Source of the DNA: Thermoplasmata archaeon | Lineage (GTDB): Archaea; Thermoplasmatota; Thermoplasmata; Lutacidiplasmatales; UBA184 | Assembly (NCBI GenBank): GCA_021828085.1 | Contig: JAKATE010000101.1 | Location: forward strand, 1-7,005 | Reading direction: 5' to 3' | DNA: 7,005 nucleotides | Shown: positions 1 to 5,744 of the stretch, piece after piece | Numbering within the stretch: the first letter of the stretch is position 1 | Layout: each line of letters opens with the position of its first letter | Notes under the pieces: model-generated | Databases searched by the model: none | Told to the model about the DNA's origin: nothing | The model's input: the letters and a program-made list of their open reading frames with translations, nothing else | Made by a program: the position numbers and the translations under genes

Positions 1-1690
1 AGTCGCTGGTCCGGATGATCACCGGTCGGGGGTTGAACGCCTCGCAGACCTTCTCGATCCCTGCCGCCAGGCGCTCCACGAGCTCCTTCCCCTTCCCCTC
101 CTTGAGGAGCGCCAGGGGGTGGGTGCGGACGTAGCTCGTGAAGAGGAACTCGATGCGGAAGAGCCCCACTCCCTGGACCGGCAGGCGCGCGTACTCGGCG
201 GCCTTGTCCGGGATGGAGACATTGACGTAGATTCGGGTGGCCGTGGGAGGGACCGAGAACGACCCTTCCCCCCCCACGCTCGACGTGGCGGCGAGGGGCT
301 TGCTCTCCGGCCGGCTCACCCGACCCTCGTAGACGATCCCGGCCTTGCCGTCCACGGTGACCTCCGATCCGCTCATGAGCGTGTGGGTCCCCTTCTGGGT
401 CCCGACGACGCACGGGACCCCGAGCTCCCGGGAGACGATGGCCGCGTGGCAGGTCATTCCCCCCTCATCGGTCACGATCCCGCCCGCCCGGGACATGGCG
501 GGAACCATGTCCGGCATGGTCATCGTCGTCACCAGGATCTCCCCTTCCAGGAGCTTGTCCATATCCTCCACCCCCGCGAGCACGCGGACCTTGCCTACAG
601 CAAGCCCGGGGCTCGCCCCCAATCCCCGCAGGAGGATCGGAGCGGGCGCCGAAAGGCCCGCGGGGGCGGACGGCCCCGGGGCGGGGCTGGACCTTTGTCC
701 GACGGTCGACGAGGGCTGCCCTGTGGTGATCGGTCTCGCTTGCACGATGTACACTTCTCCAGATTCTAGGCACCATTCGATGTCCATGGGACGCCGGTAG
801 TGCGATTCCACGCGCCGACCGAGCGAGACCAGGCGGAGGATCTCGGGGTCGGACAGCTTCGGTCGCTCCTGCTCCTCCGCGGGGACCGGTACCCGCTGGT
901 TCCCCCCGCCCTCCTGCCGGAGGAGCTTGACCTGCTGGCGGGAGATCTTGCGCTGGACCAGCCCGGTGCCCGTGGGGTCCACCACGTAGTGATCGGGGGT
1001 GACCTCCCCGCCGACGATGAGCTCTCCCAATCCCCAGCCGGCCTCGACGATGCTGTGGGGCTCGCCGGTGTTAGGGTCCGCCGTGAACATCACCCCGGAG
1101 ACGTCCGAGTTCACCATCTTCTGGATCAGGACAGCGAGCTTCACCTCCCCATGGGAGATGCCCTTGCGCGCCCGGTACACGAGGACGCGGGGCGTGAAGA
1201 GCGAGGACCAGCAGCGTCGGACGCTTTCGATGATCCGGTCCTCCCCCGAAACGTTGAGGTAGGTCTCCTGGAGCCCCGCGAAGCTGGCGTCCGCCAGGTC
1301 CTCGGCGGTGGCAGAGGAGCGGACGGCACTGTAGACAACGTGGTGCTCGAGGGAGAAGGCACGGTACGTGCTCCGGATCGCCTCTTCCAGGTCCCGAGGG
1401 AACGGGACCTCAAGGAACCGGGCACGGATCTTGCGGCTGACCTCCTCGCTGAGCTCGCTTCCGCCCCGCTCCAGCCGGGAGAGCTCCCGCGCGATCTCCT
1501 GCTCCAGGCCGGTGGCCGAGACGAAGTACTGGTAGGCAGTAGTGGTGACGACGAAGGCGGGGGGGATAGGGAGTCCGCTCCGGATCAACTCGCTCAGCTT
1601 GGAGGCCTTGCCCCCCACCAGCGGGAGGTCGGAGTCCGAGAACTGCTCGAGGGGAGCGAGCCACCCCTGTGAGGAGGTCGACGCCGACAT
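1..1690 (-). CDS. ppsA: Phosphoenolpyruvate synthase (pyruvate, water dikinase), N-terminal 563 residues, 3' end cut by window
   Basis: Known role of the family: cytoplasmic enzyme converting pyruvate, ATP and water to phosphoenolpyruvate, AMP and phosphate, the entry to gluconeogenesis; in some archaea it may run the other way. Seen: an N-terminal ATP/pyruvate-binding domain (about residues 15-320) with the signature RSSATAEDLADASFAG from R124; a swivelling phosphohistidine domain (about 352-440) with GGMTCHAAIVSRELG, whose H415 is the predicted phosphorylated histidine; and the start of the C-terminal TIM barrel (GVGLFRIEFLF, then PVIIRTSD at the window edge). Full family members are about 750-820 residues, so roughly 200-250 residues are missing only because the window ends. 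The two domains are joined by a Pro/Ser/Ala-rich linker (about 324-351). ATG at 1690 is chosen because it lies 7 nt past the upstream stop; a TTG directly before it in frame is an alternative, and no strong Shine-Dalgarno is visible. It is the third gene of the apgM cluster, probably co-transcribed. The identification is firm. Confidence 0.96.
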   Translation of the reverse strand, partial: MSASTSSQGWLAPLEQFSDSDLPLVGGKASKLSELIRSGLPIPPAFVVTTTAYQYFVSATGLEQEIARELSRLERGGSELSEEVSRKIRARFLEVPFPRDLEEAIRSTYRAFSLEHHVVYSAVRSSATAEDLADASFAGLQETYLNVSGEDRIIESVRRCWSSLFTPRVLVYRARKGISHGEVKLAVLIQKMVNSDVSGVMFTADPNTGEPHSIVEAGWGLGELIVGGEVTPDHYVVDPTGTGLVQRKISRQQVKLLRQEGGGNQRVPVPAEEQERPKLSDPEILRLVSLGRRVESHYRRPMDIEWCLESGEVYIVQARPITTGQPSSTVGQRSSPAPGPSAPAGLSAPAPILLRGLGASPGLAVGKVRVLAGVEDMDKLLEGEILVTTMTMPDMVPAMSRAGGIVTDEGGMTCHAAIVSRELGVPCVVGTQKGTHTLMSGSEVTVDGKAGIVYEGRVSRPESKPLAATSSVGGEGSFSVPPTATRIYVNVSIPDKAAEYARLPVQGVGLFRIEFLFTSYVRTHPLALLKEGKGKELVERLAAGIEKVCEAFNPRPVIIRTSD

Positions 1691-1697
1691 CAATCGC

Positions 1698-2744
1698 CTA
1701 CCTGGTCCGCTCCAGGGTGATGCCCAACAGGTCCTCCCGGGGGGAGTAGCCATGGACCTTCCGGCGGTCGCGCAGGAGCCAGGAGCCCTGCTCGGGACCG
1801 GGGGCGGAAAGGGCCTCTTCGAAGCGGGAGCGCAAGCCCCGTGGGACGATCTCGTACGCGTGAAGTTGCCCGCCCACCTTCACGACCCGTCCGACCTGGA
1901 CGGCGTACTTATATGCTTCGTGAGGGAGGTTCGCGATGACGCGATCGTACGCCGCCGGGGCCTGCGCAGCGAGGTATTCCCCCGCATCGGCGCACACGGC
2001 CTGGAAGCGCTCGGAGACCCGTGCCCGGGAGGCATTCTCCCGCGCGAGCTCGATGGCCCCGGGATTGCTGTCCACCGCCACCGAGGCGGCGTGGCGGAGC
2101 CGAGAGAGTAAGGTGAGGCTGAAGGGAGCGAGCCCGCTGAAAAGGTCGAGGACCCGCTCTCCGTCACGGGAGAGACCAGCCACGCGGGCATGCTCCGAGG
2201 CCAGGCGAGGGGAGAAGTAGGCCCGCTCCAGGTCCACTTCGAGGCGGAGCCCGTTTTCGACATGGGTGGTCTTGAGGCTCCCCTGCCCGGCCACGATCTC
2301 GAGCCGTCGTTTGCGCTCCGGCCCCGCGACGCCATGGTCCCAGGCGACCAGCCGCGCCCCGGGCACGAAACGAAGCAGCGCATCCCCCAGTCTGGATGCC
2401 TGACCGGCGAGGGGGGGAGGGATCCGGAGCACGACGATGTCCCCCACCACGTCGTAGGAGCGGGGGAGCCATTGGCGGTACTCCTCTGGCACCTGCGCCA
2501 GGTCGTGGAAGGACCGAGGGGCGCGCGAAGGAAAGGGTACGAAGGTCGAGCTTTCCCAGCGACAGGGGAAAGGCGGGAGCTCCGGCCCGGGGTCCCCCTG
2601 CACCGGCAGGTGCAGCTCGCGCTGCACCACCCCGGGCCGGAGCGTAAGGTCGAGCACGCCGCGGGCGAGCAGCCAGCGGCGGGCCTGTTCTCCCCACCGG
2701 GGGGAGACAACGAGGGCCCGCTGGTTCCGCCGCTCAGGGGACAT
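1698..2744 (-). CDS. Trm5/Tyw2-family SAM-dependent tRNA methyltransferase (probable tRNA m1G37 methyltransferase)
   Basis: Predicted class I SAM-dependent enzyme of 348 residues. Family role: Trm5 methylates N1 of guanosine 37 beside the anticodon and protects the reading frame; the related Tyw2/Taw2 enzymes transfer an aminocarboxypropyl group in wyosine synthesis. Seen: an N-terminal Trm5-like segment (about 10-35); PRSYDVVGDI at 94-103; RRLEIVAG at 146-153; YFSPRL at 176-181 followed by E184, which from memory matches the catalytic Glu of Methanocaldococcus jannaschii Trm5; SAM motif I LDLFSGLAPF at 199-208; an acidic residue after strand 2 (D225); and motif IV NLP at 272-274. The NLP motif and the PRSYDVVGDI block favour Trm5 over Tyw2, but substrate cannot be settled by eye. 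Motif I has Ala206 where Gly is usual. ATG at 2744 is preferred over an in-frame ATG at 2822: it gives the normal family N-terminus and an 11-nt overlap with the apgM stop, suggesting translational coupling. Confidence 0.85.
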   Translation of the reverse strand: MSPERRNQRALVVSPRWGEQARRWLLARGVLDLTLRPGVVQRELHLPVQGDPGPELPPFPCRWESSTFVPFPSRAPRSFHDLAQVPEEYRQWLPRSYDVVGDIVVLRIPPPLAGQASRLGDALLRFVPGARLVAWDHGVAGPERKRRLEIVAGQGSLKTTHVENGLRLEVDLERAYFSPRLASEHARVAGLSRDGERVLDLFSGLAPFSLTLLSRLRHAASVAVDSNPGAIELARENASRARVSERFQAVCADAGEYLAAQAPAAYDRVIANLPHEAYKYAVQVGRVVKVGGQLHAYEIVPRGLRSRFEEALSAPGPEQGSWLLRDRRKVHGYSPREDLLGITLERTR

Positions 2745-4062
2745 GAGAACTGGGAGTCCCTTCGAGCAGCGAGCGAAGGATGGCCTTCCCCGTGAGGGTG
2801 CCCAGACTTCCCCCCCTCGCATCGACCTCCGTGAAGCGCTGTGCGCGGCGGGCCGGGCCGCCCCGGACGTCGCCGCCTCCCACCAGAACGGGCACCGGGT
2901 CGTCAGAGTGGCCTTTGAGCGTGCAGGGAGTCGCGTGGTCGGCCGTCACGAGGATGCGGGTCGTGGTCAGGTCGACCCCCCGGAGGAGGGGGCCAAAGAA
3001 GGAGTGATCGATCGCTTCGATGACCTCGCGCTTGAGCCCAGCTTTTCCGTCGTGTCCAGGCTCGTCGGGGCCCTTGAGGTGGATGTAAAGGAGCTCGCCG
3101 GGGCGGAGCGCCCCGGCGCACTGCCGAGCTCTCTCCCGCAGACCCTCGTCCCTGGTGGCCGGGTCCAGGGGTCCCACGTAGAGGTCGTCCATCCCGAGGA
3201 GACGGGCGATCCCCCGCTCCACGGGCATCTCCGTGAGGGCCCGACCCGGGAGGCCCCAGCGCTTCGAGAAGCTGAGGTCCCGGTCGGTGGGGACACCGGC
3301 GTCTCGCAAGAGAAGGCCGTTGGCTTCCAGGAGGCCGCGTTCCCGGCGTGCGAGGTTGACCGGATGCTCCCTCAGTCGGGGCCCAACGGTGTCGAGGAAG
3401 AGGTTGGCGCATTCCGCGGTCCACCGAGCGTCGGCGCTCATCCCGAGGGGCCGGACCGCTAGGGGTCGCGGGTCCTTCACCGAGACCGCCTTTCCCATGC
3501 CCCCCAGCTTCTGGTAGAATGGATCGGAATTGGAGACCAGGGAGGAGAAGGGTCGGGCCGAGGGGGGTGAGAGGATGACGACCGCCCGGTGGCCTACCGT
3601 GGCGAGGACCCTGACCTGGACCCCCCGGTCGGCGAGGGACTCGGGATCGCTGAGCGCAGTGGCGAGCTTGCGGGCCTCGTCCGTACCCAGGCTCCGACCG
3701 ACCCGTTGGTCGAGGATCCCCCCGTCGCGGGAGAAGGTGGCGAAGTTCGCCCGGAACGCCACCTCCCCCTCCCTCAAATGGATCCCCAGTCCCTCGGTCT
3801 CCAGAACGCCGCGGCCCGGGGAGTCGGCCTCCGGATCGTAGCCCAGCAAGCCGAGAACGCCGGCATCGGACTCGGGGGCGACGCCTTGCCCCACGGGGTA
3901 GGCGAGTCCAAGCTCCCCGCGCTCGGCGAGACCGTCCAGATGGGGGGTCCGGGCCGCCTCGAGGGGGGTCTTCTCCCCCAGCTCCGGGCAGGGACGGTCG
4001 CCGACGCCGTCGAGCACGATGAGGGCGAACCTCAGAGAGCTCCCGGGGGCATGCGCCTTCAC
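2734..4062 (-). CDS. apgM: 2,3-bisphosphoglycerate-independent phosphoglycerate mutase, archaeal type
   Basis: Cytoplasmic metalloenzyme interconverting 3-phosphoglycerate and 2-phosphoglycerate in glycolysis and gluconeogenesis; a member of the alkaline phosphatase superfamily. Seen in the 442-residue product: metal ligand D18 in VLDGVGDRP; GEKTPLEAARTPHLDGLA at 29-46; the presumed nucleophile S65 in PESDAG, followed by GYDP at 74-77; a PGRG element soon after; and C-terminal metal ligands D333 and H337 (DEPGHDG), D375-H376 (TADHATPC) and H385 (KGHSDDPVPVL). All expected catalytic residues are therefore present. The sequence resembles the Pyrococcus-type archaeal enzyme and is somewhat longer than the roughly 400-411 residues I expect. 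The start is a GTG at 4062: it leaves about ten residues before the first strand, and GAGG lies 7 nt upstream. The gene leads a minus-strand cluster with the methyltransferase and ppsA and faces a divergent membrane-protein gene. The identification is firm. Confidence 0.95.
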   Translation of the reverse strand: MKAHAPGSSLRFALIVLDGVGDRPCPELGEKTPLEAARTPHLDGLAERGELGLAYPVGQGVAPESDAGVLGLLGYDPEADSPGRGVLETEGLGIHLREGEVAFRANFATFSRDGGILDQRVGRSLGTDEARKLATALSDPESLADRGVQVRVLATVGHRAVVILSPPSARPFSSLVSNSDPFYQKLGGMGKAVSVKDPRPLAVRPLGMSADARWTAECANLFLDTVGPRLREHPVNLARRERGLLEANGLLLRDAGVPTDRDLSFSKRWGLPGRALTEMPVERGIARLLGMDDLYVGPLDPATRDEGLRERARQCAGALRPGELLYIHLKGPDEPGHDGKAGLKREVIEAIDHSFFGPLLRGVDLTTTRILVTADHATPCTLKGHSDDPVPVLVGGGDVRGGPARRAQRFTEVDARGGSLGTLTGKAILRSLLEGTPSSHVP

Positions 4063-4064
4063 TT

Positions 4065-4073
4065 CCTCGCCTC
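4065..4073 (-). promoter_or_regulatory. Ribosome binding site supporting the GTG start of apgM
   Basis: On the minus strand the sequence GAGGCGAGGAA precedes the GTG at 4062. The first GAGG (4073-4070) sits 7 nt from the start, a normal archaeal Shine-Dalgarno distance; the second (4068-4065) is only 2 nt away and is probably too close. This is the main local support for the unusual GTG start. Confidence 0.5.
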
Positions 4074-4100
4074 GAGCCTTCGTGCGGCATTTGGCCCGAG

Positions 4101-4112
4101 ACCTAATAAGTG
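4101..4112. promoter_or_regulatory. Putative TATA-like element in the divergent apgM / membrane-protein promoter region
   Basis: CCTAATAAG (4102-4110) is the most AT-rich patch in the short space between the two divergent genes. Read on the plus strand its centre lies about 28 nt before the TTG at 4135, the spacing expected if transcription starts at the start codon and the mRNA is leaderless. Read on the minus strand (CTTATTAGG) it would put a start near 4079, leaving a leader of about 17 nt that contains the apgM ribosome binding site. One element serving both directions is possible, but the match to a consensus TATA box is only fair and no experimental start site is known. Confidence 0.4.
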
Positions 4113-4134
4113 GTACCCGAGTTCGCCCATTGCT

Positions 4135-5172
4135 TTGTCGGTCTCCTCACGGATAAAGGCGTTCGCAGGCACCGTCCCGGGCTACGCGATACTCCTCGCG
4201 CTCATCTCCCTCACCGTCGCCGCCTCGGTAATCTACCTGGGCACGATCTTCGGGGCGATCTCCCTGCTCATCTTCGCCTTCGGGGTCCCGATCTATCTGG
4301 GGTGGGGGAAGACCCTCCGCCACTTCCTCCTCATCGCCCTCGTGGTCTGCCTGGTCACGCCCCCCATCGCTACGGCCTTCCTGAGCAACGAGTTGGTGAC
4401 GCCGAGCCCGGCCTACGTCTCCCCAGACGGAGTGCTCCAGCAAGCCGTGGTGTCACCCTTCCAGAGCACCTCCGCCACGTTCAACTTCTCCGTCGAGGTC
4501 CAGCCGTCGAAGCTGCCCAAGGACTACCGCCTGACGCAGATCTTCCTCTGGGTCACGAACTGTCCCACGGACACGAACTCGAGCCGGGGCAGCTGCGGGA
4601 GCGCGCACGAGACCTTCCTGAACCTCACGACCCCGGTCAGCCCGACGCAGCGGAACGTGACCGGGACGTTCCCGGTCTCGTTCCAGCAGTCTCTGCCGGG
4701 GGGCCAGATCTTCTACTTCGAGTTCTTCACCTGGGGGGTCAACACCACCTCCGCCGCCGCCCTGTCGTCGAGCTGCACCGGGCCCCCGGGGCAGGGTATC
4801 TGCGGCTTTGCCGAGGGCCCGGTGACCGGGACCTACGGGACCATCTACGGGCTGGTCATCCTCGAGCTCTACGTCCTGATGGCCGAGCTGGCCATCGTGC
4901 TCATCGTGGCGATCCTATTCTACCGGTTCATCAAGATGCGCGAGAAGCGCCGCAACGACATGGCCAAGGAGGCGGCGGGGGGGGAACCGACCAAGTCAGA
5001 CACAACGGAGAGCTCTTCCGTGGACTCCTCGGCACCGCTCGCCTCCGGGGGTTCTTCGGCGCCCGCATCGAAACCCTCCTCGAAGGCCGCGGGCACCCGG
5101 TGCCCGCAGTGCGGGGCCTCGGTGAAGGCCGGCGAAGAGTTCTGCTGGAAATGCGGGCACAAGCTCGACTGA
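4135..5172 (+). CDS. Membrane protein of unknown function: four TM helices, outer sequon-rich domain, C-terminal zinc ribbon
   Basis: Not recognised as a named family. The 345-residue product has hydrophobic helices at about 17-35, 37-56 and 63-83, a polar domain (about 84-235), a fourth helix (about 237-263), then a basic stretch (KMREKRR), a Ser/Pro/Ala-rich linker (about 280-318) and a C-terminal zinc ribbon with C323, C326, C337 and C340. The polar domain carries five N-glycosylation sequons (NFS, NSS, NLT, NVT, NTT) and two close cysteine pairs (NC...SC and SC...IC) that could form disulfides, so it is probably outside; the positively charged tail after helix 4 places the ribbon inside. 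Helix 4 holds two glutamates, E244 and E251, seven residues apart. The start is uncertain: TTG at 4135 fits a leaderless transcript, while an in-frame ATG at 4051 would add 28 residues but overlap the divergent apgM start by 12 nt. No ATG lies in frame between 4135 and helix 4. A sensor, assembly factor or channel-like role is possible; none is shown. Confidence 0.85.
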   Translation: MSVSSRIKAFAGTVPGYAILLALISLTVAASVIYLGTIFGAISLLIFAFGVPIYLGWGKTLRHFLLIALVVCLVTPPIATAFLSNELVTPSPAYVSPDGVLQQAVVSPFQSTSATFNFSVEVQPSKLPKDYRLTQIFLWVTNCPTDTNSSRGSCGSAHETFLNLTTPVSPTQRNVTGTFPVSFQQSLPGGQIFYFEFFTWGVNTTSAAALSSSCTGPPGQGICGFAEGPVTGTYGTIYGLVILELYVLMAELAIVLIVAILFYRFIKMREKRRNDMAKEAAGGEPTKSDTTESSSVDSSAPLASGGSSAPASKPSSKAAGTRCPQCGASVKAGEEFCWKCGHKLD

Positions 5173-5367
5173 ACGCTCGGCGAACCTCGACCGCCCGGAA
5201 GGAGTTGAGACCTCTGCCTTTCGCTCTGAGCATGGGCTCACCCGCTCCTTTCGAGTCGTTTCGCTGGGCAGATTCGAGCTTCCCGACCTTCCCCTGAAGG
5301 CGAGGGCGTAGAGCCGCGGAACCTTCTCTTCCTCACCCCTTCTGCCGTGGCAGGCTGGAGGTCCTGT

Positions 5368-5409
5368 CACCCACGGCCACCCACCCCGATTGATTGGGGG
5401 CCAGGGGTG
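5368..5409. repeat. Imperfect inverted repeat able to form a long hairpin
   Basis: Three nested pairing segments can be drawn: CACCC (5368-5372) with GGGTG (5405-5409), GGCC (5375-5378) with GGCC (5399-5402), and CCCGA (5385-5389) with TTGGG (5394-5398, one G-T pair) around the loop TTGA. That is about 14 pairs interrupted by small internal loops. It lies about 200 nt past the stop of the plus-strand membrane-protein gene. Either strand could fold this way. It may be a 3'-end structure or part of a small RNA; chance pairing in GC-rich DNA is also possible. Confidence 0.35.
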
Positions 5410-5531
5410 CTGCTCAATGAAGTTCGCTTCCCCACTCGCGAGCGGTTCAGCTGTCTTCGGGGGTGGCCCAGCGAGGAGGGAGGGACTCCACTCCGTGAAC
5501 GTCCGGATCGGGTCCCAGCCCACCCCGGGAA

Positions 5532-5547
5532 CTCGCTGCCGCGCGAG
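5532..5547. repeat. Small inverted repeat in the convergent gap
   Basis: CTCGC (5532-5536) and GCGAG (5543-5547) pair around the six-base loop TGCCGC. It is short and GC-rich, so chance is a reasonable explanation; it is listed because it adds to the structured character of this gap. Confidence 0.2.
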
Positions 5548-5710
5548 CGAAGGGGAAAGTGAACACGTAATCCCTTAGGGTCCAGTTCCTGAGGCGCCGC
5601 GTCTAGGGTACTCGGGGCCCCTTCCGACACACCTCGCCGGAGCTCCCGACGCCCCCACGGTCTGTGCCGCGGGTCGGGGCCTTTCTCTGGCCACGAGGCT
5701 GGCCCTCGAC

Positions 5711-5727
5711 CCGGGCGGCGGGCCCGG
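5711..5727. repeat. GC-rich hairpin just past the end of the secreted-protein gene
   Basis: CCGGGC (5711-5716) pairs perfectly with GCCCGG (5722-5727) around the loop GGCGG, and flanking GACCC/GGGTC (5708-5712 with 5735-5739) offers an alternative outer pairing. It lies about 18 nt beyond the stop codon at 5745-5747 of the minus-strand gene, where a 3'-end structure would be expected. No T-tract follows on the minus strand, so it is not a canonical terminator; a role in mRNA 3'-end stability is only an inference. Confidence 0.3.
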
Positions 5728-5744
5728 CGGGGTTGGGTCCTAGC

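Larger units (their letters stand above)
5173..5744. other. Noncoding gap between convergent genes
   Basis: The plus-strand membrane-protein gene and the minus-strand secreted-protein gene end facing each other across about 570 nt. Short open frames on both strands look like random high-GC translations: rich in Arg, Pro, Gly and Ser, with no domains and no helix or strand pattern. I found no tRNA, no clear SRP or RNase P RNA signature and no run of T that would mark a simple terminator. What can be seen is a set of GC-rich inverted repeats, listed separately. The length is generous for a gap between two stop codons, so an unrecognised RNA gene or a decayed gene remains possible. Confidence 0.5.

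Noticed and set aside
119..1672. Long plus-strand open frames opposite ppsA
   Set aside because: Their translations are Arg/Pro/Gly-rich without domains, while the minus strand in one frame reads a textbook PEP synthase with its signature motifs.
2743..3462. Plus-strand open frame of about 240 codons opposite apgM
   Set aside because: It is antisense to a gene with every expected catalytic residue; its composition is typical of high-GC shadow frames.
3589..4134. N-terminal extension of the zinc-ribbon membrane protein running back into apgM
   Set aside because: The frame stays open only because it is antisense to apgM. The extension has no recognisable domain, and the promoter region lies inside it.
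5194..5202. CCCGGAAGG resembling the SRP RNA helix 8 GGAA loop
   Set aside because: The conserved flanking elements (AGG on the 5' side, AGCAG on the 3' side) are absent, and the site lies about 20 nt past a stop codon with no surrounding SRP fold.
5271..5279. GATTCGAGC resembling a tRNA T-loop
   Set aside because: No matching T stem, anticodon arm or acceptor stem can be drawn around it.
4110..5297. Second plus-strand frame of about 395 codons over the membrane-protein gene
   Set aside because: It encodes an Arg/His/Pro-rich string, whereas the other frame gives clear helices, sequons and a zinc ribbon.
4996..5523. Minus-strand open frame spanning the end of the membrane-protein gene and part of the gap
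   Set aside because: It overlaps the zinc-ribbon coding sequence antisense, shows no domain or secondary-structure pattern, and has no convincing ribosome binding site.
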